A stretch of DNA of 41,807 nt from Candidatus Heimdallarchaeota archaeon (GCA_029882335.1 JAOUKW010000004.1:1-41807); one strand, 5' to 3'. Shown: positions 1-10,160, counted from the stretch's first letter. Made by a program: numbers and translations. The notes: generated by a model not told the origin, from the letters alone.

Positions 1-2
1 CA

Positions 3-758
3 TTGGCGTGTATTATATCAATTGTATTAAGTTTGATTATAGGTATTATAACTGCTTACTATCATCAATCAGTTGTTGACAGTTTATTTTCTGCTTTTGC
101 ATTGTTTGGTACATCCATGCCAATTTTCGTTATTGGTGTCTTCTTAATACTTATTTTTGGAGGTACTAATTTAGATTGGTTTCCAACATCTGGTGCACAT
201 GCATTACCTCAAAACATAGCAAAGGGACCATGTGGTGATTTGTGTAGAACTAATCCTGGGGATTATTGGAATCAAAATAGTGGTAACCTCAGTACCGCAT
301 TTCTATTGACCTATTTTAAAATCTTATACTACCATAGTTTGGATTCATTAAAACACTTAGCATTGCCTTTATTTACATTAACTATTGTTAGTTTAGCTGG
401 TATTTCAAGAATCACACGTTCATCTATGCTTGACATCTTAAGACAAGATTATATACTTGCAGCAAGGGCAAATGGATTGTCAGAAAGGGATGTAATAATG
501 AAACATGCCCTTAGAAATGTACTATTGCCAATCGTGACAATTGTTGGACTATCAATTCCTGGGATACTTGCAGGTGCGCCTATTACCGAAACCGTGTTTA
601 CATGGCCTGGTTTGGGTCTATTCTTCCTCGCTGCTATTCCTACTTTGGATATGAATGTCTTAATGGCAAGTGCTGGTGTGTTTACTCTATTAATCTTATT
701 CTTTAATATGGTCACAGATATAGCGTACATATTTGTTGATCCTAGAATTACACTTTAG
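3..758 (+). CDS. Oligopeptide/dipeptide-type ABC transporter permease (OppB/DppB family), 5' truncated by window edge
   Basis: Multi-TM; EAA-like loop 'ILAARANGLSERDVIMKHALRNVLLPIVTIVGLSIPGILAGAPITETVFTWPGLG' typical of OppB/DppB; operon with oppC/D/F-like genes. Confidence 0.93.
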   Translation: MACIISIVLSLIIGIITAYYHQSVVDSLFSAFALFGTSMPIFVIGVFLILIFGGTNLDWFPTSGAHALPQNIAKGPCGDLCRTNPGDYWNQNSGNLSTAFLLTYFKILYYHSLDSLKHLALPLFTLTIVSLAGISRITRSSMLDILRQDYILAARANGLSERDVIMKHALRNVLLPIVTIVGLSIPGILAGAPITETVFTWPGLGLFFLAAIPTLDMNVLMASAGVFTLLILFFNMVTDIAYIFVDPRITL

Positions 759-976
759 AAATTAAAAATTTTCCTTTAAATTCTTATCAAGCAGTATTTG
801 ACAGTCTTCTTAATAAAAACAATATACTTATGATTAAAAATAAAATATAATAAAAACTGAAAGTTGATTTTCTAATATATTAAGAATATAATTAAATGTA
901 ATATACCTAATAATTTTATATTGGTTATTTGTAGCAACATATAGAAGAAGTTCTTCAATTATTAAGAGGAAATAAA

Positions 977-1927
977 ATGGCAACAGCAACCAAAGATACG
1001 GAAAAGGAACAAAAAATATTTAGTGTCAGTAAAAGCCAATGGTATTTTGTAAGACAGAGATTAAAAAGAAATAAAGTAGGAATGTTATCACTGAATTATA
1101 TATACTTCAATGTGTTACTTGCTATTTTTTATCCTATTTTAATCGCATCACGTATTGCAGACAATAGACCTGGTTTGGAAAGAGGCTTAGGTGGTGGAGC
1201 AAATGCCTTCCCAAATCTAAGATATCCTGCTGGTACTGATTCAAATGGACTTGATTCGTTTTCTCGTTTACTTGCCGGTTCTGAAACATCAATTCTAGTT
1301 GCATTAGTTGCTACCGGGCTTGCATATTTTATTGGTATATCACTTGCATTAATCGCTGGATATTATCGTGGACGAGTCGAAGAAATAATAATGAGATTAT
1401 CCGACCTATTCTTAGCATTTCCAGTCTTAATATTCTTAATTATGATGCTTCAAATTGCTAGGAGTCCTGATGCTGGAAATAACCCATTTGCCACAACACC
1501 ATATATCATGTTAGTTGCTATCTTAATCGGGTTCTTTGGATGGCCGGGTCTTACTCGATTGGTGGTCGCTCAAGTCAAACAAGTTGGTTCATTAGAATTT
1601 GTTCATGCTGTAAAAATCATTGGAGCAAGTGATAAAAGAATTATTTTTCTTCACATATTTCCCAATGTATTATCAACAATAATTACTTTCGCTGCACTAT
1701 CATTAGGTGGAGGTATAATCGCAGAAGCAGGTCTTGCGTTTCTTGGATTTTCTGATCCAATAAATACTGTTTCTTGGGGTGTGCAGGTTCAAGATGGATT
1801 GGCAAGATTAGCTTACAATCCGGAACAAGTATTAATTCCAGGTTTCACTATCTTTTTCCTAATTTTAGCTATTAATTTATTTGGAGACGCATTAAGAGAC
1901 GCATTAGATCCAAGATTAAAAGAATAA
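977..1927 (+). CDS. Oligopeptide/dipeptide-type ABC transporter permease (OppC/DppC family)
   Basis: 'FVHAVKIIGASDKRIIFLHIFPNVLSTIITFAALSLGGGIIAEAGLAFLGFSDPINTVSWGVQ' is the OppC/DppC signature region. Confidence 0.93.
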   Translation: MATATKDTEKEQKIFSVSKSQWYFVRQRLKRNKVGMLSLNYIYFNVLLAIFYPILIASRIADNRPGLERGLGGGANAFPNLRYPAGTDSNGLDSFSRLLAGSETSILVALVATGLAYFIGISLALIAGYYRGRVEEIIMRLSDLFLAFPVLIFLIMMLQIARSPDAGNNPFATTPYIMLVAILIGFFGWPGLTRLVVAQVKQVGSLEFVHAVKIIGASDKRIIFLHIFPNVLSTIITFAALSLGGGIIAEAGLAFLGFSDPINTVSWGVQVQDGLARLAYNPEQVLIPGFTIFFLILAINLFGDALRDALDPRLKE

Positions 1928-1946
1928 ATGTTTTGGAAGAAAAATA

Positions 1947-2378
1947 ATGAATAAAAAAAATTCAAAAAAGGTAGAGTTATTTCAAGAAGGTCCACAAATA
2001 AATAATTTAGATGAATCATTTCTTCAAAAGCGTCCTTCCTATAAAAAAGTGATAAAAGAGGGAATTATACTTGGTTTTATACTGTTTATTATTCTACTTG
2101 TTTTTTATTCATTGTTTATAATAATATTTGTGGGAAAATTTACATATGATGTATATATTTTCTTTTCAGATTTATTATTTTTGATGTCAAGTCTAGTTTT
2201 TTTTTCTGCTGGGGTTTCATCATATTTTGGTCCCTCTCCAGTCTGGGCAAAAATAAGATCAATGTTTATGGGTTATGATATCTATCCAAAATCAACAACA
2301 GATTCATTAATACTTGGTTTAAAAAGGAGTGCTACAGGATTTTGTCTGTTACTTCTCAGTATTCTTATTACAATATAA
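1947..2378 (+). CDS. Small membrane protein of unknown function in opp operon
   Basis: 143 aa ORF 19 bp after oppC-like gene, about 3 hydrophobic segments, same strand. Confidence 0.7.
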   Translation: MNKKNSKKVELFQEGPQINNLDESFLQKRPSYKKVIKEGIILGFILFIILLVFYSLFIIIFVGKFTYDVYIFFSDLLFLMSSLVFFSAGVSSYFGPSPVWAKIRSMFMGYDIYPKSTTDSLILGLKRSATGFCLLLLSILITI

Positions 2379-2638
2379 TTTTTCATCACTAATTTAACCT
2401 ATAAATAAGTATGTTATCAACATTCAATTTAGCGGTTGTTAGATGATGTTTTAAATTAGTAGGTAATTTGTATTAGCCTCATTCTCTCTAATTAATTGAA
2501 TAAATAATTATAATATTTTGATTGTAGCTTTCTCAATGTCTAATATTGCTTTCTCATGCGTTAATACGTAATATTGTATAAAGATATTGTTCGTAATTTC
2601 TGCTTATGTATCGATTTACTTAATAAAGTATAATTTGT

Positions 2639-3751
2639 GTGGGGATTATGGAAGACACTGATAGCTCAAGCAACAACCATGTAATAGAAGAGTCAGTATC
2701 TGAAATTGAGGAAGTTTTTCCTGGTAGCCCAACCTCAGCCAATGCTGAAGTCGTTATCGAGGTTAGAAATCTAAGAAAATATTTCTCAATACAATCAAAG
2801 TCTCTCTTATTTACAAAAACATTGGGTTACATCAAGGCAGTTGATGGAATAGATCTCCAATTATTCTCTGGTGAAGTGTTAGGATTAGTCGGAGAATCTG
2901 GTTGTGGTAAATCAACTTTATCAAAAACAATTGTTGGTCTCGAAAAACCTAGTTTAGGACAAGTATGGTATCGAGATGCAAATATTCATCAACCCATTGA
3001 TAAAGTTGAACGTTTACAAATTCGAAGAAATATACAAATGGTTTTTCAAGATCCTTATACCAGCTTAAATCCACGAAGGTTAATAAAAGATACTTTAGAA
3101 GAACCACTGTTAATCCATCATCCAGAAATGACTAAGGAGGATAGATTAGGTGCTGTGTATAAAATTTTGCAACAAGTTGGTTTAGAGAGCTATCATGGTT
3201 ATAGATATCCCCATGAATTCTCAGGTGGACAGCGTCAAAGGGTAGGATTAGCTCGTGCATTAATCATGAATCCAGAAGTTATTCTTGCTGATGAACCAGT
3301 AAGTGCGCTCGACGTATCTGTACAAGCATCAATATTAAATTTAATGCAAGATCTACAATCTGAGTTCAATGTAGCTATTATATTTATAGCACATGATTTA
3401 TCTGTTGTAAAGCATGTATCAAATCGAGTCGCGGTAATGTATTTGGGTCGAATTGTAGAAATTGGACCTACAGAAGAAGTTTTCGATCGTCCTTCTCACC
3501 CTTATACAGTATCTCTTATCTCTGCTATTCCATTTGCAGATCCAACTGTAAAAAAGAGAAAAGTCATACTGGAAGGAGATGTACCTTCTCCTGTTAATTT
3601 ACCACCTGGGTGTCGATTTTCATCTAGGTGTTATAAAGTACAAGATCGTTGTAAAGAAGAAGATCCTATTCTTGAATTAAAGAGGGGAAATACGTGGAGT
3701 GCTTGTTTATTTCCTGAAGATGAACCAGTATTATTTTTTGAGGAACGATAA
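2639..3751 (+). CDS. Oligopeptide/dipeptide ABC transporter ATP-binding protein (OppF/DppF-like)
   Basis: Walker A GESGCGKST, signature FSGGQRQRVGLARAL, Walker B VILADEP, C-terminal oligopeptide/dipeptide extension with Cys (CRFSSRCYKVQDRC); GTG start at 2639, alternative ATG at 2648. Confidence 0.93.
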   Translation: MGIMEDTDSSSNNHVIEESVSEIEEVFPGSPTSANAEVVIEVRNLRKYFSIQSKSLLFTKTLGYIKAVDGIDLQLFSGEVLGLVGESGCGKSTLSKTIVGLEKPSLGQVWYRDANIHQPIDKVERLQIRRNIQMVFQDPYTSLNPRRLIKDTLEEPLLIHHPEMTKEDRLGAVYKILQQVGLESYHGYRYPHEFSGGQRQRVGLARALIMNPEVILADEPVSALDVSVQASILNLMQDLQSEFNVAIIFIAHDLSVVKHVSNRVAVMYLGRIVEIGPTEEVFDRPSHPYTVSLISAIPFADPTVKKRKVILEGDVPSPVNLPPGCRFSSRCYKVQDRCKEEDPILELKRGNTWSACLFPEDEPVLFFEER

Positions 3752-3753
3752 AA

Positions 3754-4773
3754 ATGGCTAGAATACAAGATTTATTAGTTTACATATTGATTCAATTTCC
3801 ATTGATGATTGTTAATGCAGTTCGAATTAAATTTTCGAATGTATTAAAATTGTCTAAAAAAGAGTGGAAGGATATAATAATATACCGAATTAGTAGTCCA
3901 TCTGCAATTTGGTTTATCTCCATATACGTGAATACTTTATTTGCGATTATTGGTTTTAATATTGTTAGAGACAAAGACGGTACTTTTTTTGATAAAATAT
4001 TTGGTGGACCAAGTTATTATTCACGTTTATTTTTAACATATGGATTGAATTCAAAATCTAATCCTGGACCTTGGGCAGAAGGAATGTTAGCATGGATTTT
4101 TGCACCATTTGCTGTGTTCTTTATGGGTCTTGGATTATTTTATTTAAAAGAAGGAGGTTGGGCTAGAAACTCTGCTATTTTTAGTGATCCTGAAGGAGTA
4201 AAGAGCTATGCTTTCTTTAGTGATTTGGTTTTTGGATATGAAACAAATATTTTTGGAAAATTTGCAGGTGAAGGAAGTAAATGGAATTTATTTTATATTG
4301 GTTTAATATGGGTTCCTATGTTTGCCACAATCACAATTACTATTTTATATGAGAAGAAGTTAGATCGAAAAACATCTATTGTTACGAGAACTATTATTAA
4401 TTTCTTAATTGCAATTTGGATTGGTACAATTATAGCGCGTGTTGGTGATCCTAGCTTGAATTATGATTGGTCTAATTTATGGAATAATGTTATGAATGAA
4501 CGAGAAAGAAATAAATTTGTAATTATTAATAAGGAATATAATTATCATCCTACTTTTATTGCAATGTATTTTGTATTCATACAATTTATACCTTCCATAT
4601 TATTGGGTTTAGCTAATGGTATAATTGCCATCAGAAAGCAGATTCGGTTTGAATGGGATGCATATAAGGAAAGACAGAATCTAGAATTGGAAAGAGAAGC
4701 ACATGGTGTCAAGAAATTACCTTGGGTACCTGATCTAGAATCTGAAATTAATAATAATGGAGAAGATGAATAG
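3754..4773 (+). CDS. Multi-TM membrane protein of unknown function between two Opp ATPase genes
   Basis: 339 aa ORF, 2 bp after the OppF-like stop and overlapping the OppD-like start by 17 bp; several hydrophobic segments; no motif recognised. Confidence 0.85.
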   Translation: MARIQDLLVYILIQFPLMIVNAVRIKFSNVLKLSKKEWKDIIIYRISSPSAIWFISIYVNTLFAIIGFNIVRDKDGTFFDKIFGGPSYYSRLFLTYGLNSKSNPGPWAEGMLAWIFAPFAVFFMGLGLFYLKEGGWARNSAIFSDPEGVKSYAFFSDLVFGYETNIFGKFAGEGSKWNLFYIGLIWVPMFATITITILYEKKLDRKTSIVTRTIINFLIAIWIGTIIARVGDPSLNYDWSNLWNNVMNERERNKFVIINKEYNYHPTFIAMYFVFIQFIPSILLGLANGIIAIRKQIRFEWDAYKERQNLELEREAHGVKKLPWVPDLESEINNNGEDE

Positions 4774-5794
4774 TATGAGTGATGTAGAAGACGAATCAAA
4801 TAAATTATTAGAAGTAGTTAATTTATATACATATTTCAGAACTGAATCAGGTATCGTAAAAGCATTAGATGGAGTTACATTCGACGTTCGTAAGAATGAA
4901 GCAGTAGCTATTGTCGGCGAATCTGGTTGTGGAAAAACGGTTACTGCACAATCTATTCTTCGAATATTACCAAAAAATGGAGAATCTGTTGAAGGTGAGA
5001 TCAATTATATGGGTGTGGATTTATTAAAATTAACAAGCAAGCAAATGAGGACTGTTAGAGGAAAGGAAATTGCTCTCCTATTTCAAGATCCACTAAGTGC
5101 TTTGAATCCTGTATTTACTATTGCCCGTCAAATGACTGATGTAATTTCATTACATAGGCAGGTTGATGTCGAAGAAGCGAGACAAATTGCAATTGACATG
5201 ATGAATCGAGTGGGAATTCCTGAAGCAGAAACTAGGATCGATGATTATCCTCATCAATACTCAGGTGGAATGCGTCAACGTATTCTTATTGCAAGGGCAT
5301 TATCATTAGAACCGACGTTATTATTAGCTGATGAACCTACAACTGCCTTGGATGTTACTATACAAGCACAAGTTCTTGATATAATTCGATCTATGCAAAA
5401 AGATATGGGTCTATCCTTGATGCTAATTACTCATGATCTTGGTGTGGTAAGAGAAACAACGGATAGAGTACATATTTTTTATGGTGGTAGAGTTGTTGAA
5501 TCTGGACCAACAGCAAATTTATTTTTAAATCCCAAACATCCTTACACAATCGCCTTATTGGAATCAATCCCATCATTCAAAAAAGGGAAAGGTAAATTAG
5601 CTACTATACCTGGGGTCGTTCCACAGTTAATCAATCCACCTATCGGGTGTAGATTTCATCCAAGATGTGTATATGCCACGGATATCTGCAAGACTAGACC
5701 ACCAATTGAGTTTATTGGTGATGATCGAAAGATTGCATGTTTCCATTGGAAAGAAATTGATGAGCAAAGAATGAAGAATAAAGGTTCAAAATAA
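4757..5794 (+). CDS. Oligopeptide/dipeptide ABC transporter ATP-binding protein (OppD/DppD-like)
   Basis: GESGCGKTVT, YSGGMRQRILIARAL, LLLADEPTTALDVTIQAQ, C-terminal CRFHPRCVYATDIC; alternative ATG starts 4766/4775. Confidence 0.93.
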   Translation: MEKMNSMSDVEDESNKLLEVVNLYTYFRTESGIVKALDGVTFDVRKNEAVAIVGESGCGKTVTAQSILRILPKNGESVEGEINYMGVDLLKLTSKQMRTVRGKEIALLFQDPLSALNPVFTIARQMTDVISLHRQVDVEEARQIAIDMMNRVGIPEAETRIDDYPHQYSGGMRQRILIARALSLEPTLLLADEPTTALDVTIQAQVLDIIRSMQKDMGLSLMLITHDLGVVRETTDRVHIFYGGRVVESGPTANLFLNPKHPYTIALLESIPSFKKGKGKLATIPGVVPQLINPPIGCRFHPRCVYATDICKTRPPIEFIGDDRKIACFHWKEIDEQRMKNKGSK

Positions 5795-5884
5795 AACGTA
5801 TTTTTTATATTATAACACAAATTAGATTTATACATTTTAAACCAACAACAAAATATTTTTCTTTGTAATTTTAAGGATATATAT

Positions 5885-7156
5885 GTGATATCTAATGTAT
5901 CATATCAATCGCAAGATATTTGTTTCTATTGCAGATCATATAATCAAATGATTGGTAATTATCCTGAAAATATTGCTATGTATCACTTTAATGATAATAC
6001 ACCAAGATGTCAGTTTCATTGGCAATATCAATGTTTTACTTGTAAGAACCAAGTACATTTTAATGGCATATCTTGGTGTTATAATTGTAAAATATTCTCA
6101 TGCATCTCTTGCAGTAAAGAGGAATTAGTTTATGAAACCTTCTTTATTTATGATTACTATTACCGAATTATCTGCACTAATTGTAATACATCTCTTCCAT
6201 GTTTGGACTATGCAGAATACAATGCAACCCATCCTTTTCAGCTTGGTGATTTAAAACCAACTGAAAACATAAATATTTGGATTCCTATTGGTGTTGATAT
6301 AACTTCAAGTAAATATCCTCCTAATACTTTTCAAGGTCGACATAGAATAATGAATTTAGGGAAACAAATAGAAAAAATTAATTTAAATTTGTTGAATCCA
6401 ATATCAACAAAAGAAGTATGGGATGATCTTGCTGAAGATTGGATTAAGGTGATGGGGGATACTGGTGATCTTAGTCATAAATATATGATACTACCTGATG
6501 TAATGCGATTTTTAGAATTACACTTAGATGATGTTGTATTAGATGCTGGCTGTGGACAAGGTAATTTATGCCGTCTAATTAGTAAAGAAGTCCAGGCTGT
6601 TTATGGTATAGAGCAATCAATTCTTCTTGATGAAGCTAAACGACTAGAATCAATTAATTCCAAATCTATAAATTATATCAAAGGGGATATATTGGAAATT
6701 GGATCATTGTATGAGCATGATTTTTTTGATAAAGTTGTAATGAATATGGTTCTAATGGATCTACAAGATTACAAAGGATGTATGAAGAATATCTCCAATG
6801 TTTTGAAGCCTCAAGGACTATTTGTTATTTCTATATTACATCCTGTATTTGCAAATCCTCCTGCTATGAGTATAAGAATTCCTAATGATAGCCAAAGAAA
6901 TGAAGATCGACTATGGGTGATCGATGACTATTTTAGCAGAACTGCACAAAAAATATTTATCTTATCAAAACCATTTATTGTATTTCATAGAACAATTAGT
7001 GATTATGTTAATGCTTTAATAGAGAATGGATTTATAATTGAAGAAATGAGTGAACCTCAAGCAACCGAAGACTATGTAAAACAACATCCTCGTTTCTTTT
7101 ATTTGAATGAAACTAGAAAACCTAATTTTTTAATAATCAAGGCTAGAAAAAAATAA
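5885..7156 (+). CDS. Cys-rich (putative multi-zinc) N-terminal domain fused to class I SAM-dependent methyltransferase
   Basis: N-terminal Cys pairs (CFYC, CFTC, CYNC, CISC, CTNC); C-terminal motif I 'VLDAGCGQGNLCRLI' and 'DFFDKVVMNMVLMDL'; GTG start. Confidence 0.8.
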   Translation: MISNVSYQSQDICFYCRSYNQMIGNYPENIAMYHFNDNTPRCQFHWQYQCFTCKNQVHFNGISWCYNCKIFSCISCSKEELVYETFFIYDYYYRIICTNCNTSLPCLDYAEYNATHPFQLGDLKPTENINIWIPIGVDITSSKYPPNTFQGRHRIMNLGKQIEKINLNLLNPISTKEVWDDLAEDWIKVMGDTGDLSHKYMILPDVMRFLELHLDDVVLDAGCGQGNLCRLISKEVQAVYGIEQSILLDEAKRLESINSKSINYIKGDILEIGSLYEHDFFDKVVMNMVLMDLQDYKGCMKNISNVLKPQGLFVISILHPVFANPPAMSIRIPNDSQRNEDRLWVIDDYFSRTAQKIFILSKPFIVFHRTISDYVNALIENGFIIEEMSEPQATEDYVKQHPRFFYLNETRKPNFLIIKARKK

Positions 7157-7180
7157 AATAATAATTTTTAGATGCAATAT

Positions 7181-8245
7181 TTATGAATCTCTTTCTCCAG
7201 TTATGAATTCTGAAAATCTATTAATGGCATCAGTACGTGAAATATATGATGGAGGTCCTTTAAATAAATGTGCACATACATTAATAATGGGTCCTGATTT
7301 TCCTCTAGCAAGTGCTATTTTAGCAGCTCTGATCGCATCAACTAAACTTGCAGCACCATTAGATCCATCATCAGTAATCATTGTGATGTCTATTTTCACT
7401 TCTTGACCTAAAAACCCACTACCTTTTATCCAATAATGGCCAATTCTGCGACTACCAAGAAAATCTAAATAATCAGTGGTACCTGCTGCTACATTTATGT
7501 CATAAGGTATTGATCTTTTAATGGTATCTTCTTTTACCTTACGTTTATTTTGTCTTCTTGAATAATCAAGAGTTGTTAATCCTTCTAATCCACCAGAAAC
7601 ATCGAGTTGGTAGGTATCTTCAATTTTTATTCCTTGTTCATGAAGAACTTCGAGAACACCTTTATGAAAAATGGTACCACCTGCTTGACTTTGCAAATCA
7701 TCTCCCAACAATGGTAAACCTGCTGCTACAAATTTTTTCACCCATTCTGGATTTCTAACTAATTTTGTTGGAGTTGAATTTATTACACCTACTCCTGCAT
7801 CTAAAGCTGCTTGAGCATAAGTTTCAACTGCTTGATTAGAACCAGAAGGTGTATTTATAACTAAAAATTCAGCTTTAGATTGTTTGAGAATTTCTACAAT
7901 ATTTGCATCAACTTCAGAAGCTACTTTAATTACCTCCTCTGTGTATTCTGAAATTCCATCAAGGGTTGGTCCTTTGTTAACCATAACATTTAACTTTGGA
8001 ATATTAATAACTTTTTGTTTATTATTTGGTGCAGAAAAGATCGCATCAGATAAATCCTTACCAACTTTGCTTTGATCTATATCAAAAGCAGCAACTAATT
8101 GAATATCTGAAATTGAAAACCCTCCTAGCTTTGGATGGATAAGTTCCTCTGAATGTCCTTCAGTATAATAATATATAGCTTGAACTAAAGCTGAGGTAAG
8201 ATTTCCTACACCTGCAACTGCGATTTTAATGGAATAATCACTCAT
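7181..8245 (-). CDS. Divergent inositol-3-phosphate synthase (Ino1/MIPS) family paralog
   Basis: 'KIAVAGVGNLTSALVQAIYYY', 'VVAAFDIDQSKVGKDLSDAIF', 'GDDLQSQAGGTIFHKGVLEVL' align to archaeal/actinobacterial Ino1; 4-bp overlap with upstream paralog. Confidence 0.85.
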   Translation of the reverse strand: MSDYSIKIAVAGVGNLTSALVQAIYYYTEGHSEELIHPKLGGFSISDIQLVAAFDIDQSKVGKDLSDAIFSAPNNKQKVINIPKLNVMVNKGPTLDGISEYTEEVIKVASEVDANIVEILKQSKAEFLVINTPSGSNQAVETYAQAALDAGVGVINSTPTKLVRNPEWVKKFVAAGLPLLGDDLQSQAGGTIFHKGVLEVLHEQGIKIEDTYQLDVSGGLEGLTTLDYSRRQNKRKVKEDTIKRSIPYDINVAAGTTDYLDFLGSRRIGHYWIKGSGFLGQEVKIDITMITDDGSNGAASLVDAIRAAKIALARGKSGPIINVCAHLFKGPPSYISRTDAINRFSEFITGERDS

Positions 8246-9324
8246 CTTTCAATTTCACCTCTGATATAACTTTCAACCCTTTCTTTACCCTCAAAATCGG
8301 GTACTTGCACTGGTGGGTGTTTAAATGCATAGGCGGACATTGAAAGTAATGGACCACTTATTTTTCTATCCTGTGCAATTGCTAACGCTCGAATTACATC
8401 GATCATTACACCTGCTGAATTTGGTGAATCTTGAACAGATAGTTTTAAGTTAACATGAACTGGTTGTTCACCAAAATTGTGCCCTATGGCATGGAGATAA
8501 CAAACTTTTTCATCCATGAGAAAAGGAACATAATCTGAAGGACCTATTCGAGTAGGAACATCATAGGGTAGAACTGATGTAACTGCCTGAGTTTTTGAGA
8601 TTCTCTTGGTTGTTAATCTCCCTTCTTGTTTCATATTCTCAAAATCTGTATTACCACCGACATTTAACTGATAGGTTTCTTTTACATGAATACCCCTATC
8701 TCTCATTAATTGCATTAATACTCTATGAAGAATTGTTGCTCCGAGTTGAGATTTAATATCATCTCCAGCACATGGTATGCCTGCATTTTCAAACTTCTTA
8801 CCCCAAGTTTCATCTGAAACAATAAAAGAGGGAATTCCATTTGCAAAGGCAACACCAGCATCCAAGCATGCTTGTGCATAGAGACTTGTCGCTTTATCAG
8901 AGCCTACTGGAATAAAATTTACTAGGATTTGGGTACCTGTTTCTTTAAGAACTTGGACTAAATCAACAGGTTTGAGTTCATTCTCATCATAACAGAAAAA
9001 GGATTCTTTCATGTGGAGAGCAACACCATCAGAGATTGGTCCTGGTTGGACTATTACTCCTGTTTTTGGGACATCAGAGAATTTAACCGCACAGTTTGGT
9101 TTTTCAAATATTGCATCAGCAACATCTTTTCCAATTTTATTGGTGTTTACATCAAATGCAGCCACAATTTCGATATCACTAATATGATATGGTCCAAATC
9201 TTGTATGCATGAGACCTGGAATTTCAACATCATCGCTAGCATTTTTATAAAATTCTATTCCTTGTAGTATCGATGATGCGCAATTACCAAGTCCTGCAAT
9301 TGCTATCTTGATTTTTCTGTTCAT
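8242..9324 (-). CDS. ino1: Inositol-3-phosphate synthase (Ino1/MIPS family)
   Basis: 'AIAGLGNCASSILQGIEFY', 'GLMHTRFGPYHISDIEIVAAFDV', 'GDDIKSQLGATILHRVL', 'RISKTQAVTS', 'DSPNSAGVMIDVIRA' closely resemble the Mycobacterium Ino1 type. Confidence 0.92.
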   Translation of the reverse strand: MNRKIKIAIAGLGNCASSILQGIEFYKNASDDVEIPGLMHTRFGPYHISDIEIVAAFDVNTNKIGKDVADAIFEKPNCAVKFSDVPKTGVIVQPGPISDGVALHMKESFFCYDENELKPVDLVQVLKETGTQILVNFIPVGSDKATSLYAQACLDAGVAFANGIPSFIVSDETWGKKFENAGIPCAGDDIKSQLGATILHRVLMQLMRDRGIHVKETYQLNVGGNTDFENMKQEGRLTTKRISKTQAVTSVLPYDVPTRIGPSDYVPFLMDEKVCYLHAIGHNFGEQPVHVNLKLSVQDSPNSAGVMIDVIRALAIAQDRKISGPLLSMSAYAFKHPPVQVPDFEGKERVESYIRGEIER

Positions 9325-9458
9325 ATTCTCGACAAGTCATTTGTTAGTTTCACATTTAAAATAAGATTGATGTTTAACAGTTAATTTACCAATTATCATT
9401 TATTTTATTTTATTTCATAATTAACTATAAAAATTGTTTTAATCTATCTATAATTTGT

Positions 9459-10160
9459 CTATAACCCTATCCAATTTTCATTGGATAGATCAAAATCTTT
9501 CTGAGTATCAATAGATCGCCAATAACAATTATCATCTTTCATTGCGGCAAATTTTCGTTGTTCTGCTAATTCAATAAAAATTGTTTCCTCCATTTGACCT
9601 TTATCCGGGAATTTATCAAAAATATTTCTCTCAATTATGTCTAATCCTGCATGTATATAAACTGGTAATAATGGTTTTTCCACAAATTTAGTTATTATAT
9701 TATCGCTAACTTCCACGACTCCAAAAGGAGATGGTAATTTTACTAATAACATAGAAGCATATGCTTTCTGTTTAAAATGATTCATTATTAATTTATCAAG
9801 TGAGGAGTTGCATAAAATATCTCCATTGAGTACAAAACATCTGTCACTTTCTAATAACAAACTACTTTCTTTGAAAGCTCCTCCTGATCCTAATTTTGTT
9901 TTCTCCATGTTATATCCAATCTTGACTTGTCCAAAAGGCGTATTTAGGTGATCGCCAAAATATTCTTCAAATTTTTCTCCTAGGTGTCCTGTAGAGATAA
10001 TTACTTTGTTAACTCCCTCTCTCGCCAACCAATTAATTTCCCATTCAACAATTGGTTTATTTTTAATTTTTACCATGCCTTTTGGAATTCTATCTTCTGT
10101 AACACTTCGCAATCTAGTACCTTTTCCACCAGCTAGAATAATTGCTTCAGTGATCTTCAT
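9459..10160 (-). CDS. NTP_transferase-family nucleotidyltransferase (sugar/polyol-1-phosphate type)
   Basis: N-terminus 'EAIILAGGKGTRLRSVTEDRIPKGMVKIKNKPIVEW', 'FVLNGDIL', 'FVEKP'. Confidence 0.88.
   Translation of the reverse strand: MKITEAIILAGGKGTRLRSVTEDRIPKGMVKIKNKPIVEWEINWLAREGVNKVIISTGHLGEKFEEYFGDHLNTPFGQVKIGYNMEKTKLGSGGAFKESSLLLESDRCFVLNGDILCNSSLDKLIMNHFKQKAYASMLLVKLPSPFGVVEVSDNIITKFVEKPLLPVYIHAGLDIIERNIFDKFPDKGQMEETIFIELAEQRKFAAMKDDNCYWRSIDTQKDFDLSNENWIGL

Noticed and set aside
449-730. Antisense ORF on minus strand
   Set aside because: Fully overlaps the strongly supported OppB-like gene and shows no recognisable domain; typical AT-rich shadow ORF.
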